Assembly (NCBI RefSeq): GCF_000346465.2
Contig: NC_034014.1
Span: forward strand, 16,597,191-16,661,190
Direction of reading: 5' to 3'
From: Prunus persica
Taxonomy: Eukaryota; Streptophyta; Magnoliopsida; Rosales; Rosaceae
Length of the DNA: 64,000 nt
Shown: piece after piece, positions 48,100 to 59,720 of the stretch
Layout of the letters: every line of letters begins with the position of its first letter
Numbering within the stretch: the first letter of the stretch is position 1
Position numbers and translations under genes: made by a program
The notes under the pieces: model-generated
Seen by the model: the letters and a program-made list of their open reading frames with translations, nothing else
What the model was told of the DNA's origin: nothing
The model's database searches: none

Positions 48100-49032
48100 C
48101 CAAATTTTTAGAGTTCCCATACCACCCACCTTGGCGGATGGTCAGCCAACTCTAGAATTCTAAAAACTCAAAGAGCATGAGGTTCCACCAGATGTCAAGA
48201 TGAAATCTCGGAGGTCCAAGCCCAAGCCACATATTCGTGCCCAAGATTTCCAGAAGAGTGTATGCGCATGGTGGTGGCCTCACAAGGAAAGAAATCAAAG
48301 AGATTGATGATAGTTCAGAATATTCCAAATAAGAGATAATTAAGCAATCATAATATCTCCACAATGTAGTCTTACGAATTTAGAGGGCCTCGAAAGGAAA
48401 GAATTTTAAAAGAGTTGACATTTGGCCATTCAATGGCCAACCCATGGGTCAACGGGCGCCCTATATAAACTTCACCAAACGAAGGCAGATGACAGACAAC
48501 ATCAGACAGACAAACCTATTTTTTGTATCGCACTCTTCTTTTCCTAGACTTAGGATTTTACTTTTCACGCACCTAGTATAACAAGTTCGTCCTTTTTCTA
48601 GTGTAAGTTTAAATTTTTGTTCAATTTATATTTTCTTGTCATTTAAATTCAAGTTTATTTCAATTGCTTTACTTTTCATTGTTATCGCACTTTCATTAAA
48701 TTAAATTTCAAGTTTAATTTAGTTTCTCATTCTTATCGTTCTTATTTTGTTCTTGTTTATTTATTGCTTTGATCTATTTTATCGTATTTTAATTCTCGTC
48801 TTTACATTATTTATTTTACGCATTTATCTTTAAATTATATTTAAATTTAAGCACCTTTACTTTACGCACTTGTTCTTTGTTTCATTACGTTCACCTTTAA
48901 TCTTCATCTTCACCCACTCCACATCATTTGGTTGCTCACATAAAGCCTTGACCTCGAGGTAATGAAAGAACCTAGGCTGTGAGGAGGTTCCTTGCTCGGC
49001 CGAACAATCGTTTGATTAAAGTCAGATCTCGG
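48100..49032 (+). repeat. Dispersed repeat, copy B (continues at 50575)
   Basis: Same block order as copy A. Its end continues after the 1.5 kb insertion, since the inverted copy C matches first 48940-49027 and then 50585-50641 with little between. Confidence 0.65.
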
Positions 49033-50574
49033 TGTTGGTAATTTTTAACAACAATATTAAAACCTTGCAAGTGCACAAATCAAATGATAGTATAGTAAGC
49101 AAGCAAGGGTCGATTCCACAGAGATTGTGATCTAAAGACATGTTTTGTGATCTAAAGAGATGTTTATCAATGTAACACCAAGGGGGGTTTTGATTTGATT
49201 TGATTTTGTGAATAAAACAAAATAAGGAAAAGAAAACAAAACAGAATTTAAATTATGGTTTAAGAGAAATTGGCTTAAAATCAATCAAGAACAATAACTA
49301 GGACTTACTATCCACCTCCAAACAATCAATCAATCCATAAACAAAAATAGATAATCAATTTCTAGCAAGCATATGATGACGACACTCACAACAAGATCAT
49401 GACATTTGACTCGAGTTGTATGATTCGCTCTTAAGTGTATGTAAAGTGTATGGCATTTACATCAATACGTGTATTCTTAATTGAAATCTAGTATGACATT
49501 TACTCAAATTAACAATCAAGAATCCATTAAGATCAAAGAGAATATGACCTAAAACATGGTATTTGTTATTAGGAATTCAAGAATCGGTTTCTCATAACTA
49601 GTTCTTAACCCAATTATTCGTTGCAAACAAGAACACATTCAATATGGCAATTGAACTATGTTCTACAACAATTTAATTCCAATACATGCTTCTAAGTTAG
49701 CTACTTAAAGAGACAAAATATCAGAATTCACATAACATAGAGAAACCGAAATCATCACGCTTGTAGAAACTAAAAATTCATTAAACTTGTTTATAAAATT
49801 GAAATCATGTTTAGGGCTTACCCTAACTAACAAGAAATTAGTTACTCATGGTCTTGGATGAACTCAAAAATAAATACATAAGAACTGAAAATTAAAAGAA
49901 GGAAGGAAAAGAAAGAACTCGTTGGCAGCTTTCTCCTCTTGCGCGATTGATCTCTTTAGGACGTGAATCCCTTGTATGGGGGCCTTGGCTGGCCTTTTAT
50001 ATCACTTATATCAGAGTTCTAAACCCTAAAATTGACTGAAAAGTCGTCCAAGAAGTCTTGGTAAACAAGGAATCCAAATAGTAAAGTAAAAATCACAATT
50101 CCTAACTCCACTGGAAAATATAGCTCAGCCCAATTTTCACATGATTTGGGGATCTTCGGCCTTGTAGAAAAATTATTAAAAATATATTTTAGAAAGATAA
50201 ATGTCTTATCTTTCCAACCATATATAGAACGTAACTTGAAAAATTTGGGAAGGCTTCCGTTTCTTCACATTCACGTAACATGTATGAAACTATCCTGTCT
50301 GCACGTGGGCTAACTTTACTTGTAATACTGTACCAATTGGCTTTGTAGAAAATTCTAAAAAAATCACAGATTGAACTTCAAGATGTTAGCTTTCATCTCC
50401 AATTGTCCTTGCGCCAAAATTCCTCCGAAAAGTTGATTTTCCCTTAAAAACCTTCTAAGAGCGCAGAAAAACTGAAAATCAGAAAAGTAAAGTAATAAGC
50501 CCTTTTAAAATCTAATTATCCTACAAAACCTAAGTAAAAAGAGTACATAAATGAGTATATTTATGGACTTATCA
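49033..50574. mobile_element. TG...CA element of 1.54 kb, probable solo LTR
   Basis: Starts TGTTGGTAAT and ends GACTTATCA, with CTCGG before and CTCAG after (4 of 5 match). It interrupts repeat copy B, as shown by the uninterrupted inverted copy C. No frames of note. It contains GCAAGTGCACAAATCAAA and GTCGATTCCACAGAGA, phrases I associate with dispersed plant retroelements; the family was not named. Confidence 0.6.
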
Positions 50575-51524
50575 CTCAGACACAACATACACTCACATTC
50601 CATTCAAGCCAAATTCGTGGCTTAGTGGTGGCACGCCCCACACTCTAAAAAGAAGGACCAAAAGTTCCTTCCGTCGGCCACCTCGGCCGAAGAGAGGGAA
50701 ACAATAATAAAGGATATTGTGTTGTAAATGGTGTGGAGCCCACAAATAAGAGGTGAAATGAAAGATGAACACTTGTGTATAGAGAAATTATACATTAGTA
50801 TGGTATTACCACGTGGCACTTGTCAGGTGGTAGTACGCACCTATAATATGGCAACACTTGGATAACAACTACTGGAAAAAAGTGGAACTAACGTCCGTTT
50901 AATATTGGTCTGGACACTTCTACGGTCCATCTTTTTTGCCTCAAATACTGCATAGCTTTCGTCCTTCTTTGGATCTCTCGAGAAGCCATGGCTATGGAGT
51001 TTTTCGTTAAACCAACTGGGACCTCTTGAAAAGCCATTAACTCTCATAATTTCTTTCAACATCAAAATTTATTTTAGATTTTTAATTATACACCCCTAAA
51101 ATCGCAACCCTATATTGTTTGAGACTACCCATTTAACAAACACCAACCAAGCAATTGCAAAAGATGGTGGACTAAAGAACAAATTCGAAGCAAAGATCCT
51201 AAAATTAAACCCCGTTTGCCTAGAAAGAAAAAAAAATTCAATGTTTCCCTTTACTAGCACCCAAGAACAAACTGGGGGAAGAGAATAATTTCTTAAAATT
51301 GTATGAAAATCTGATGGCATCAGCACCAACATAGCCGCTCCTTAAGGAGTCAAATGAATCTTGCAGAAATGGAAGTCGTTGGTGATGGATAAAGATGGGG
51401 AAGTTTCATTTCATGGACGGTGACGTTAACATTAATATAAAAAAAAACGTTAATTATCTTTATATTTCCCTCTTTTGGGCCGTGTAGGCTGATTGAATGA
51501 GTTTTTGGTCCTTCTTTAATTAAG
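50575..51524. other. Rest of copy B and spacer of an inverted repeat
   Basis: Holds the end of copy B (50585-50705), a segment at 50775-50838 that is inverted again at 52742-52815, and AT-rich DNA without a recognised gene. Minus frames of 74-78 codons here show no domain. Confidence 0.5.
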
Positions 51525-52130
51525 TGCGGGCGTGCCACCACTAAGCCACGAATTAGACTTGAATGGAATGTGAGTAGATGATGCTTCTAAAATCTGACTT
51601 TAATCAAACGATTGTTCGGCCGAGCAAGGAACCTCCTCAGGGCCTAGGTTCTTTCACTACCTCGGAGTCAAGGCCTTATGTGAGCAACCAAATGATATGG
51701 AGTGGGTGGAGATGAAGATTAAAGATGAAATGTAATGAAACGAAGAACACATGCGTAAAGTAAAATGTGCTTGAATTTAAATATAAGAGGAAAGTAAAGT
51801 GCGTAAAATAAATAATTTAAAGACGAGTGCATAATTTAAAGTACATAAAATAAAGAATGTAAAGACGAGTGTGTAATTTAAATTGCATAAATTAAATAAT
51901 TGAAATGTGACTGCGTAAAGTAAAGGGCAGAAAGCAAACTAGATTACAAAGAACAATAAAGATAACATGAATTGAAGTTACTGTAATTAAAATAGAATTG
52001 AAAAACAAGAAAAGGAATGTAAATTCATAATTGAAATCTACAGAAACTAGAGCGGAAAAAATAAGAATTAGGCTATGGCTACATTATGCTACTCCTAGGA
52101 TAGAAATTGAAGAGGATGCAAAATGACAAG
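51525..52130 (-). repeat. Dispersed repeat, copy C (inverted)
   Basis: Reverse complement of copy B: 51526-51572 mirrors 50585-50641 (CCACTAAGCCACGAATT) and 51588-51680 mirrors 48940-49027 (CGATTGTTCGGCCGAGCAAG). Similarity weakens toward 52100. Together B and C make an inverted repeat with arms of several hundred bases. Confidence 0.75.
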
Positions 52131-52712
52131 TTGTGTTTTGTGTCAGGGCTCCTTTCTCTCTTCCATAAGCTTGGTATTTATAGGGGTTTTGGTGCGTCTC
52201 AATTTGGTCGGTCGTCAATTGGCCTTCAAATCAATCATAATTGCTCCAAAATGTCTTCAATCCCTTGTCTCATGCATGTGATTTAAAATGAATAATAATA
52301 TTTGATTTGGTTTTCCTTCCATCTTGAGCTCTCCCACAATAACTTTGGTTGACCATCAAGTTGGCATAATTCCTTCTATATTTGAATTGTAACATATGAG
52401 AAAATCCTCCTACGGATTATCTCTCTTCTTATTTAAGCCTTGGCTGATTTTATGTATTCAGCCGCTTTTAGTCATTCGATCGTATCTACACTTTTAGCCG
52501 CTCTTGACCACTTTTGTGCTCTTGGGCATATTGATGTGTTTGGCAAGATTGATATATTCAGCCACATGTAGATATTCTACCACATTTATGATTTTGGGCT
52601 TTTATCCGACCTTATTGATTAGGACCACTGAAATATAGCTTGGGCTCACTATTAGTTTAATTGTCGGATCTTGGGCTTGACCCAGTCAAATTTCAACCAG
52701 GCCCATACACTT
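52131..52712. other. No recognised gene
   Basis: A TATTTATAGGGG box near 52170 and AT-rich non-coding DNA. It is probably the far part of the repeat family of copy C. Confidence 0.35.
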
Positions 52713-53040
52713 TGTTGGGGCTGTTGTCTATATGTCATCGTCATATAGGTGCGTACTACCGCTTGGCAAGTGCCATGTGGTAGTACCATACTTTTATATA
52801 ATTTCTCCTTATGTATAGCCTACGGAACATTCATTGCTATAGGGAAATCTATTGTAACCCTTCACCTATAAAAGGAGGTCTCAGTAAGAAAGAAAGACAC
52901 ACCAATTAGAGGAGAGAAAAGTGAGAAACTAAGAGTTAGAGAAATCCGAGAGAAAATTCTATCAATGTAATCCCACAAGAGCAAATACAATTCCACTTCA
53001 ATTTTCAGTGGTACTTTCATACTTTGTCTATTTTACAACA
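52713..53040 (+). mobile_element. Copia-like LTR, with leader to about 53470
   Basis: Starts TGTTGGGGCT, has a CCTATAAAAGGAGG promoter box at about 52867 and ends TTTTACAACA, followed directly by CGTTATCAGCATGA. That junction is typical of plant Ty1/copia elements whose primer-binding site follows ACACGTTATCAGCACGA-like sequence. The leader beyond has no gag frame and stops where minus-strand gypsy RNase H begins. A partner segment in opposite orientation lies at 50775-50838. Confidence 0.6.
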
Positions 53041-53476
53041 CGTTATCAGCATGATAGTCTCTTTTCTTTACCTCTAAATATTCTCAATGCTAAATACTAT
53101 GTGGTTATTTCTCTGTGTCCTCTTCGTCATATGCCTACTCTCACTTTACTACTATGATGACATGCATGCATTCTTTTTTGTGCTCTCACAATTTTTATGT
53201 TGTTTCACTTATGTTTGTTTAATTTACTTTTTCATATCGTAATTTGGAATGGTGCGTTATAATCTCTCATCCTATTATTTTATGGTGGTATAGTTCTATT
53301 TTCCATCACATTGTAACATATATTATTGTAATTAAAATGGCGGTGTGACTTTAAAACCCATCTTATTCCTATTATATCTTGAATAGTGGTGCTGTATTAC
53401 CCCCACAATATGATAATATATATAAAGGGAAAGTGCCAATTCTATCGCCCTCCTATAGTAATATATATACTATTTG

Positions 53477-54463
53477 TCAATTTTGATAGCAAACACCAAT
53501 GTGAGGCAGACCTTTTCGATGGGGGTGTAATTTTTGTTCTGCACCGACGAGTGTTCTACTCAAGTAATAGAGCGCATTTTCTTTTCCATCCTCATTATGT
53601 TGGGCGAGCAATGCCCCCAGTGAGCTTTCTAATGCCGCAATGTATAAGATTAAAGGTTTCCCTTTAATTGACGCCATTAGAACTGGCGGATTCAAAAAAT
53701 ATTGTTTAATGCTTTCCAATGAATTTTGACATACTTGATCTCATACAAATGGAACATCCTTCTTAATTAGCCTCGAGAATAGGTGGCACCTTCTAGAGAG
53801 ATTTGAGATGAAACATTGTATATAGGCTAGTCTCCCTTGCAGCCCTCGCAACTCCTTTAAATTTCAAGGGGGAGGCATTTCATGGATTGCCTTGATTTTT
53901 GCGAGATCAATTTCAATTCCACGATGTTGAACAACAAAGCCAAGGAATTTGCTTGAAGTTACTCCATATGCACATTTTAAGGGGTTCATTTTCAACTAGT
54001 GCTTTCAGAGTAAATAAAAAACTCATTTGAAGTCACTCAAATGATGTTCTCTTTTTCTGGTTTTGACAACCAAATCATTGACGTAGCACTCAATGGTATT
54101 GTGAAGCATGTCATTGAAAATTGCTGTCACGACTCTTTGGTAAGTCGCCCCTACCTTTTTCAACCCATAAGGCATTGAAAATTGTATCACTATGTTCCTT
54201 TTGGAGTACGAAAGGCAGTCTTATCTCGATCCTCTAGAGCCATTTTTATTTGGTTGTGTATCATTGACATCTCTATAGTCCACACATATACATAGTTCCC
54301 CATTTTTTTGAGGACAAGGACAATATTGGACCTCTCGGATAAAACGAGCGGAAATAAGATTGTCAATCTTGATTTCTATTTGGATTGTTAGCTCTGGCCG
54401 AAAATGACGTGGAGCTTGCTTCACCCATCAAGTCTCATCAGGTATAAGTTTGTGAAATGCAAC
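53477..54463 (-). pseudogene. Gypsy reverse transcriptase and RNase H, inactive
   Basis: On the minus strand VKQAPRHFRPEL, FIREVQYCP, NGELCICVDYRDVN, then MPYGLKKVGATYQR, then the catalytic loop, then the RNase H part PPVLMASIKGKPLILYIAA and YYLSRTL. These are the fingers, palm and RNase H of gypsy Pol, which copies element RNA into DNA. The catalytic YxDD box at 54085-54074 reads YVND: the first of the two metal-binding aspartates is asparagine, so polymerase activity is not expected. A TGA stands at 54430-54428, further stops and frameshifts lie near 54190, and the RNase H ends early. The gene continues upstream across the hAT insertion at 58539. Confidence 0.85.
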
Positions 54464-55074
54464 TAGACTTGGCAATCGTGTCATGTTGTCAGTATTCTGT
54501 CGTGTTCGTGTCAACCCGTTTTTCTTAATGGGTTGACAAGATACAACCCATTAAGAAAACGAGTGGAAAATACTAAACATGAACACGACCCATTTCACCC
54601 GTTAAGAATATTTAAAAAAGAAAAAAGAAAATTGAAAAAAAATCAACAAGAACCAGCGCATTGATAATGCAATTTGGGAGGAGAAATTACAACAATCCTT
54701 TGCTCCTCACCAGTAAGAACTAGGGCTGGCGTGTCGTGTCTGGATTTTAAATGGGTAAAAAATAGTTAGCCCGAACACAACCTGTTTAATAAAGAGATTA
54801 GAAATTCTCAACCCAAACATGACCCGTTTATAAACGGATTGACACGACCCAACCCGTGTAATCTGTCACCAGTACCTTTTTATTTTATTTTATTTTATTT
54901 TAACCAAATCAATAATTTTAACAGTTTGATGAAACTTCCCCTGAATTACAACTAAAGTAAGTAATTAAATACTAATACATATACATCAGTTCAAGTTCAA
55001 CTCCAAATCCAACAGAAAAGTTCAAATCAAGTTATAAAAGTGAATAATCAGTCTTCATCTTTCATTCAACCATC

Positions 55075-55610
55075 CAGGGATGGACTCAGAATTTGAAATT
55101 AGAGTGGGCTAAATTTATTTTACTTACAAACCTAGAAAACTTGATGGTGCGAGTGAATTTTATTGAAGTATGAATTTTAAGGTCAATTAGTAATTACATG
55201 ATAAACTTCTCCATGAAAGGAAAAGAATTGAAAGCATTTATTATCCATTACAAAAGAAGAGGAAAAAAAAAACTAAACCATTTTAATCCATCCAAGCCAA
55301 CTTAAAATGAGAAGAAGTAGCCTTAATTTATATATAAAAAAATGAATTGATGTTTTATGTACACTAGAAAAGGTAAAGTTTTTTTTATTTAAAAAAAAGT
55401 AAAGGATGTTCTCTAGGTATGTGTGTTTTTTGAAAAATGTTGAGTAATAAATATTAATTAACTAAGGAAAAAAAAAATTTCTGTGGGTGGGATCACTGGG
55501 ATGTGGAGTGTGCAGGTGTGCCTTGGTGGGTTGAGTATTAACATTGGACTATAAAATATCAAGTCGCCCAGGATATAGCCCATATTAGCATGGACATAGG
55601 ACCGTCCCTA
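55075..55610. mobile_element. 536 bp hAT-type MITE candidate
   Basis: The left end CAGGGATGGAC and the right end (reversed) TAGGGACGGTCC are related inverted ends. Flanks CAACCATC (55067-55074) and CAACCTCC (55611-55618) match at 6 of 8. It is non-coding. Confidence 0.55.
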
Positions 55611-55675
55611 CAACCTCCAACTCTATCCACCAACAATGACTATATTAGAACCCTTCATAGAATCAGTAGTATTTA

Positions 55676-55978
55676 TGTAACAACCCGGTCCTTAAATGAT
55701 ATTTAATTATTAATTTATTAGAAGGAAAGACAATTTTGCCCCTAGAATAGTTTATTAGGAAAAAGTTGACTTTCTGACTGGGAAATAAATTGGGAATTTC
55801 ACTTACACTGTTGCGTAGAGCGCGACGAAATGAGTCTATGGACATGTAGTGGACTCAAATCGGAGTTGTAACGAAAAAATGACGATCAAAAGAAGTTCAG
55901 TGTCATAATCATAATTTTTGAGAAGTTAGTTTTTTTTAAAACCTGAAACCTCTCTCTCTCCTCTCACGCAGACAGACC

Positions 55979-56029
<51 letters not shown>

Positions 56030-56204
56030 TTCAGGCCAGCCACGATCTCTGTGGGTTCTGACGAAGATTCCGACCACATCCGGCCTCCTTCGGTCAAGAT
56101 TTTGGATCCATTCTCTTCGTCTCTCTCTCCTTTACAGATCTATACCTATTTGCAGCCCCAAATCTAAGGAAATTAAAGCCAAAATTCGAGCCAAAGTGGG
56201 CAAT
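55676..56204 (+). mobile_element. TGTAAC-type LTR, copy 3 (5' part only)
   Basis: Starts TGTAACAACCCGGTCC and follows copies 1 and 2 through the GCGTAGAGCGCG block, the TTTAAAACCTG box, a CT run (55980-56023) and a leader. It is cut off at 56204 by TGTTAGAAATATG sequence, and the rest does not reappear nearby. Confidence 0.75.
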
Positions 56205-58008
56205 TGTTAGAAATATGCCCTTAATGCCAACTAATTATGTAATAGTTAGAGTTAAGGACATCTTTGATAAAAGATATATTATGTTATCAATGGGCAAGAA
56301 AGATTATTTTATACATTAAATCATCCTATATTATCTTTCAATATATAGAACAACCATAGTCCAAGGAATACACAAGTGAATATGAGAGCTATGTAATGAG
56401 ATTGCATACATGGAGACTTCTCATGATCCCTAAATCTTGAATATGTTCCTGGTCATAGGAATATTCATTAGGCATCAATATTTCGCACACAGTATCGTCT
56501 CTATATGTAGGGAATGGCAAGGTCTCAAGTCATTAAGTGTGGAGACACATCGATACGTGTGTAGGTGCTTGTAGAAGAACAAGTACATTGAACGCGATCT
56601 AACACATGAGTTACAACATGTAAGTCTTTACTCACATGTGAAGTTGGAACTCATAAATTGCAATGGTGCAAACTAATCCTTAGACCTGAGGCATCATAGA
56701 TGTTTTGTGGCTATGTTGTTAATCTTTGAGGGCACTATACGGTCATGCTGAATTAGGCATAGCTTAAAGATGCTCATCAGGATTCTCAATAGAGTCATGG
56801 AAGCAAATGAATGTACAATCGAAATGATTCACCTTAGGATATTGACAATCGGATTCCATGATCTAATAATGTGAATAAGGAGTATCGACGTAAGAGAAGG
56901 ATTCTATTGCACGGTCATTTCAATTTGAATAGGTTCTTTCGCAACGTCTCATTTAGCTCGGATAATCGTGACTTGCTGCTAGGCGACAACCATGGTTTGT
57001 GGATGTGCTAAAAGGTTTCAATTAACCTTTATTAATAGGAAGAATTAACTTGTGAAATTTAATTCGTAATCATCTTTGAGGAGTTGAGTCAACCCACTAC
57101 CTTGCTAAAGGGAACCTACAGATCTGCACACTCAAAGAATGTGATTAGAGGTGCAAATGAGGAGAAATAAAATGAGGAGACACAAGTTAATGGTTGATAA
57201 TCAAATGTCAAAGTCAGCGGTCAAAAGTCAATATGTTGACCGAAGCAATTGAGCAAAGTCAAATAGTTATCGGGTTACTTAAGTAAGACTATAATTATAA
57301 TTATAATTAAAAGATTAATTATGGAATTAATATTGACATATAGAAATATTGGATAGGGCTTTTAAATATGATTTAAAAGGAAAGGGAAAAAATAGCCCAA
57401 AAGGTTATTGCGCCCAAGGGATAAGTGGCATAAGATGACATGAGCCATTGATCAAATGGAGCCCCAAATACCCACCCAAATTTCGGCACTAAGGGGAAAC
57501 TCTCCCCTTGCCTCTTGTGTTGTCCTATATAAGCTAAATTTTGGAGAAAACCTAGCTACGGTTTTTGGTTTTCTACTTTGGTTAATGAGTAATCATCTTT
57601 GTATCTCATCTTCCATAAACCAAAAATTGGTCCAATCAAGAAGTAGACTAGCATCTATACTTCTTGATCGCCTTCTCTTCATATCTAGGAGCATTTGGTG
57701 TGGTGAGGTAGATGACTCCAATCTTGGAGCCTTAATGTGAAGGAGTCAAAATCAAGAGAAAGAAAAGGCCTTTCCAACAAAGGTGTTCATTCTTGAGAAA
57801 TCAAGAAAATGTCATCAGGGGTAAATATCTATTCCCCTTTTCCCTTTTCTATTTGTGTTCAAAGAGACTAGGCTAAGATACTTGGTTTAAAATGAAAAAG
57901 GTTTAGCTCAACTAGTATAAACAAAATGAATCCGTCATTTAGAATGTTTTTGTTGTATAGGTTGTGGTTAAAATTCATTTCCTAAGTATTAGATGCATGT
58001 TTCCCTCA
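56205..58008 (+). mobile_element. TGTTAGAAATATG element, boundaries uncertain
   Basis: A clean switch from LTR copy 3 to TGTTAGAAATATGCCC at 56205 looks like the start of an LTR. The interior has no domain-bearing frame; a 94-codon frame at 57456-57740 is unrecognised. A possible end TTTCCCTCA at 58008 lacks a matching target duplication. Confidence 0.4.
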
Positions 58009-58426
58009 CTAAACTCTTTCCAATACTTATCAAACTTTTCCATAATTTGAGTTGCCATAGATTTCATGAAACTATCTTAATCAACCTTAGCTTTTCTCAA
58101 AGTATCTTCCACCACAAACACTTGAGGAAAAATCCGCAACCACAACCATGTCATCCATGCTTTGCTCTCCTAACAGACCAAGGAACCCATAGAGAAAACT
58201 TGGGAAAATCTGGAGAGTTAGAGAGAGAGAGGGTTCACTGAGTTGTGAAGGAGAATAAGAGAGAGGGTGACATAATAAGAGTGAGAAAGAGAAAGAGAGA
58301 GAGAGAGAGAGAGAGATAGAGAGTTGAAGTATATAGAAGGAGAAAAAAGATATAAATTTACAAAAATTCCCTTGAGCTTAACGGGTTAACAGGTATTCGT
58401 GAATTGACATGACATGACCCGTTAGC
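58009..58426. other. hAT-like element interior, right side
   Basis: Non-coding, with a (GA)n run at about 58278-58323 and ACGGGTTAAC phrases leading into the right terminal repeat. Confidence 0.5.
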
Positions 58427-58538
58427 TTAATGGGTAGTTAACGAGTCAACACAACAAGATAACCCGGACCTGAACACTGAATTTTTTTTTGGAAATTCGT
58501 ATCGTGTTAACGGGTCTTGTACTATATTGCCAGGTCTA

Positions 58539-59720
58539 CCTGCAACCTTTAGGTCCAAACCCGGCATGTCTTGATAAATCCATTCAAATACATCTCTGTA
58601 CTCTTGCAAAAGTTGTGTGTATTCTTCTAACTCTTGTGATGTTAGCAAAGCACTGACAAAGATAAGTTTTGGGCTGTCAACTGTACCAAGATTAATTTCT
58701 TGGAGATCATCAATCGTAGCTTGACCTCCCTCCTCCATTTTTGGTGGAGTTGGTTGGACTATGTCAATGAATTCCTTGATATATAGAGGGTTATCGTCTT
58801 GGTCCATTGTCTCTTTGAAAGAGGTGCAGTTGACTTGGACAAGGTCATCCTTTATTTTCACCTTTTTGACTATTTTGATCACGACTTTCTCTTGACTCTT
58901 GACCTTCCATTTTCTTTTATTATGGACTTTCTCTTGTTGAGAATTGGAAGGGTTCTCCAAGTGTTGAAAGACTGATATGTGGGGTGGCTGTCTGCCCCCT
59001 AGGCGTTTGAACACAGAGTTGGGAAACCGCCTTGTATTCACCTCATCTCCTCTAAACATAGATTGTTCCATATTAGTGAGCACTTCGGGCTGGGAAGCTT
59101 CTGGCTGTGGCCTTGGAAGAGACACTTTGAGCATGCTACTCTCATTTTGAACTGTAAGGCCAGCTTTGCTTTTCTTCACTTTTCAGTCTTTGAGTTTTAT
59201 CTTTAATGGAGTAGATGTTGTTTCTGGCAATGATGCCTTTTTGTTGATGACTATCATTTACTCGGGCCATCATTTTTACCAAAAGTAGTTGAAATGACCA
59301 AACTGCTCTTTGGGATAGACTTATTGATCTTTAGAAGAGGACAAATGTAGCTTGTCGTCATCATTGACTCCATTGTTTGTTTTAAAAAGTTTGTTTCCTT
59401 TTCACTAGGCTCCTTTTTTTGAAGTCTTGACAATTATTTTTTCCTTGGGAGCATTTGAAGTCAGGACCTTTTTGAGGATGACGCACCTACTAGGTGTTAG
59501 CTTCACTTGAATTACTCTTGAAAGTTTGGGTGCTTCTACCTTTTGTGATTTTCTTTCTTCAGCAGTTGCTCCTTTATTCTCCTTATCAACCTTTAATGGC
59601 TGTGTAAATAAGAGACCAGGTGGATCGTAAAACTTCACATCAGAGTAATTTACCTCTTCCCCTCTAAACGGGTCTATGTAGGCTGAAACACTCTTGACTT
59701 CCCCAACCACCAAGTATTTG
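58539..59720 (-). pseudogene. Gypsy polyprotein spacer region between protease and RT
   Basis: Minus frames 59713-59405 (DPFRGEEVNYSDVKFYDPP) and 59179 down to the hAT junction (NPLYIKEFIDIVQPTPP, LLQEYRDVFEWIYQDMPGLD) belong to the polyprotein just before RT in this class. They are in separate frames with stops between 59179 and 59405, so the protein is broken. The peptide ends at the hAT terminus and resumes at 54463. Confidence 0.7.

Larger units (their letters stand above)
54464..58538. mobile_element. hAT-like element of 4.1 kb inside the gypsy polyprotein
   Basis: The left end TAGACTTGGCAAT and the right end (reversed) TAGACCTGGCAAT form near-perfect terminal inverted repeats, with CGTGTC and AACCCGTT-rich subterminal sequence. 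The flanks AATGCAAC (54456-54463) and CCTGCAAC (58539-58546) match at 6 of 8, the target size of hAT elements. Removing it joins gypsy DMPGLDLKVA directly to its following region on the minus strand, which proves the insertion. It has no transposase frame and was itself entered by other elements. Confidence 0.8.

Noticed and set aside
56205..58008. Complete LTR element with target duplication
   Set aside because: The start is plausible, but flanks GCAAT and CTAAA do not match and no second LTR was found, so only an uncertain element is listed.
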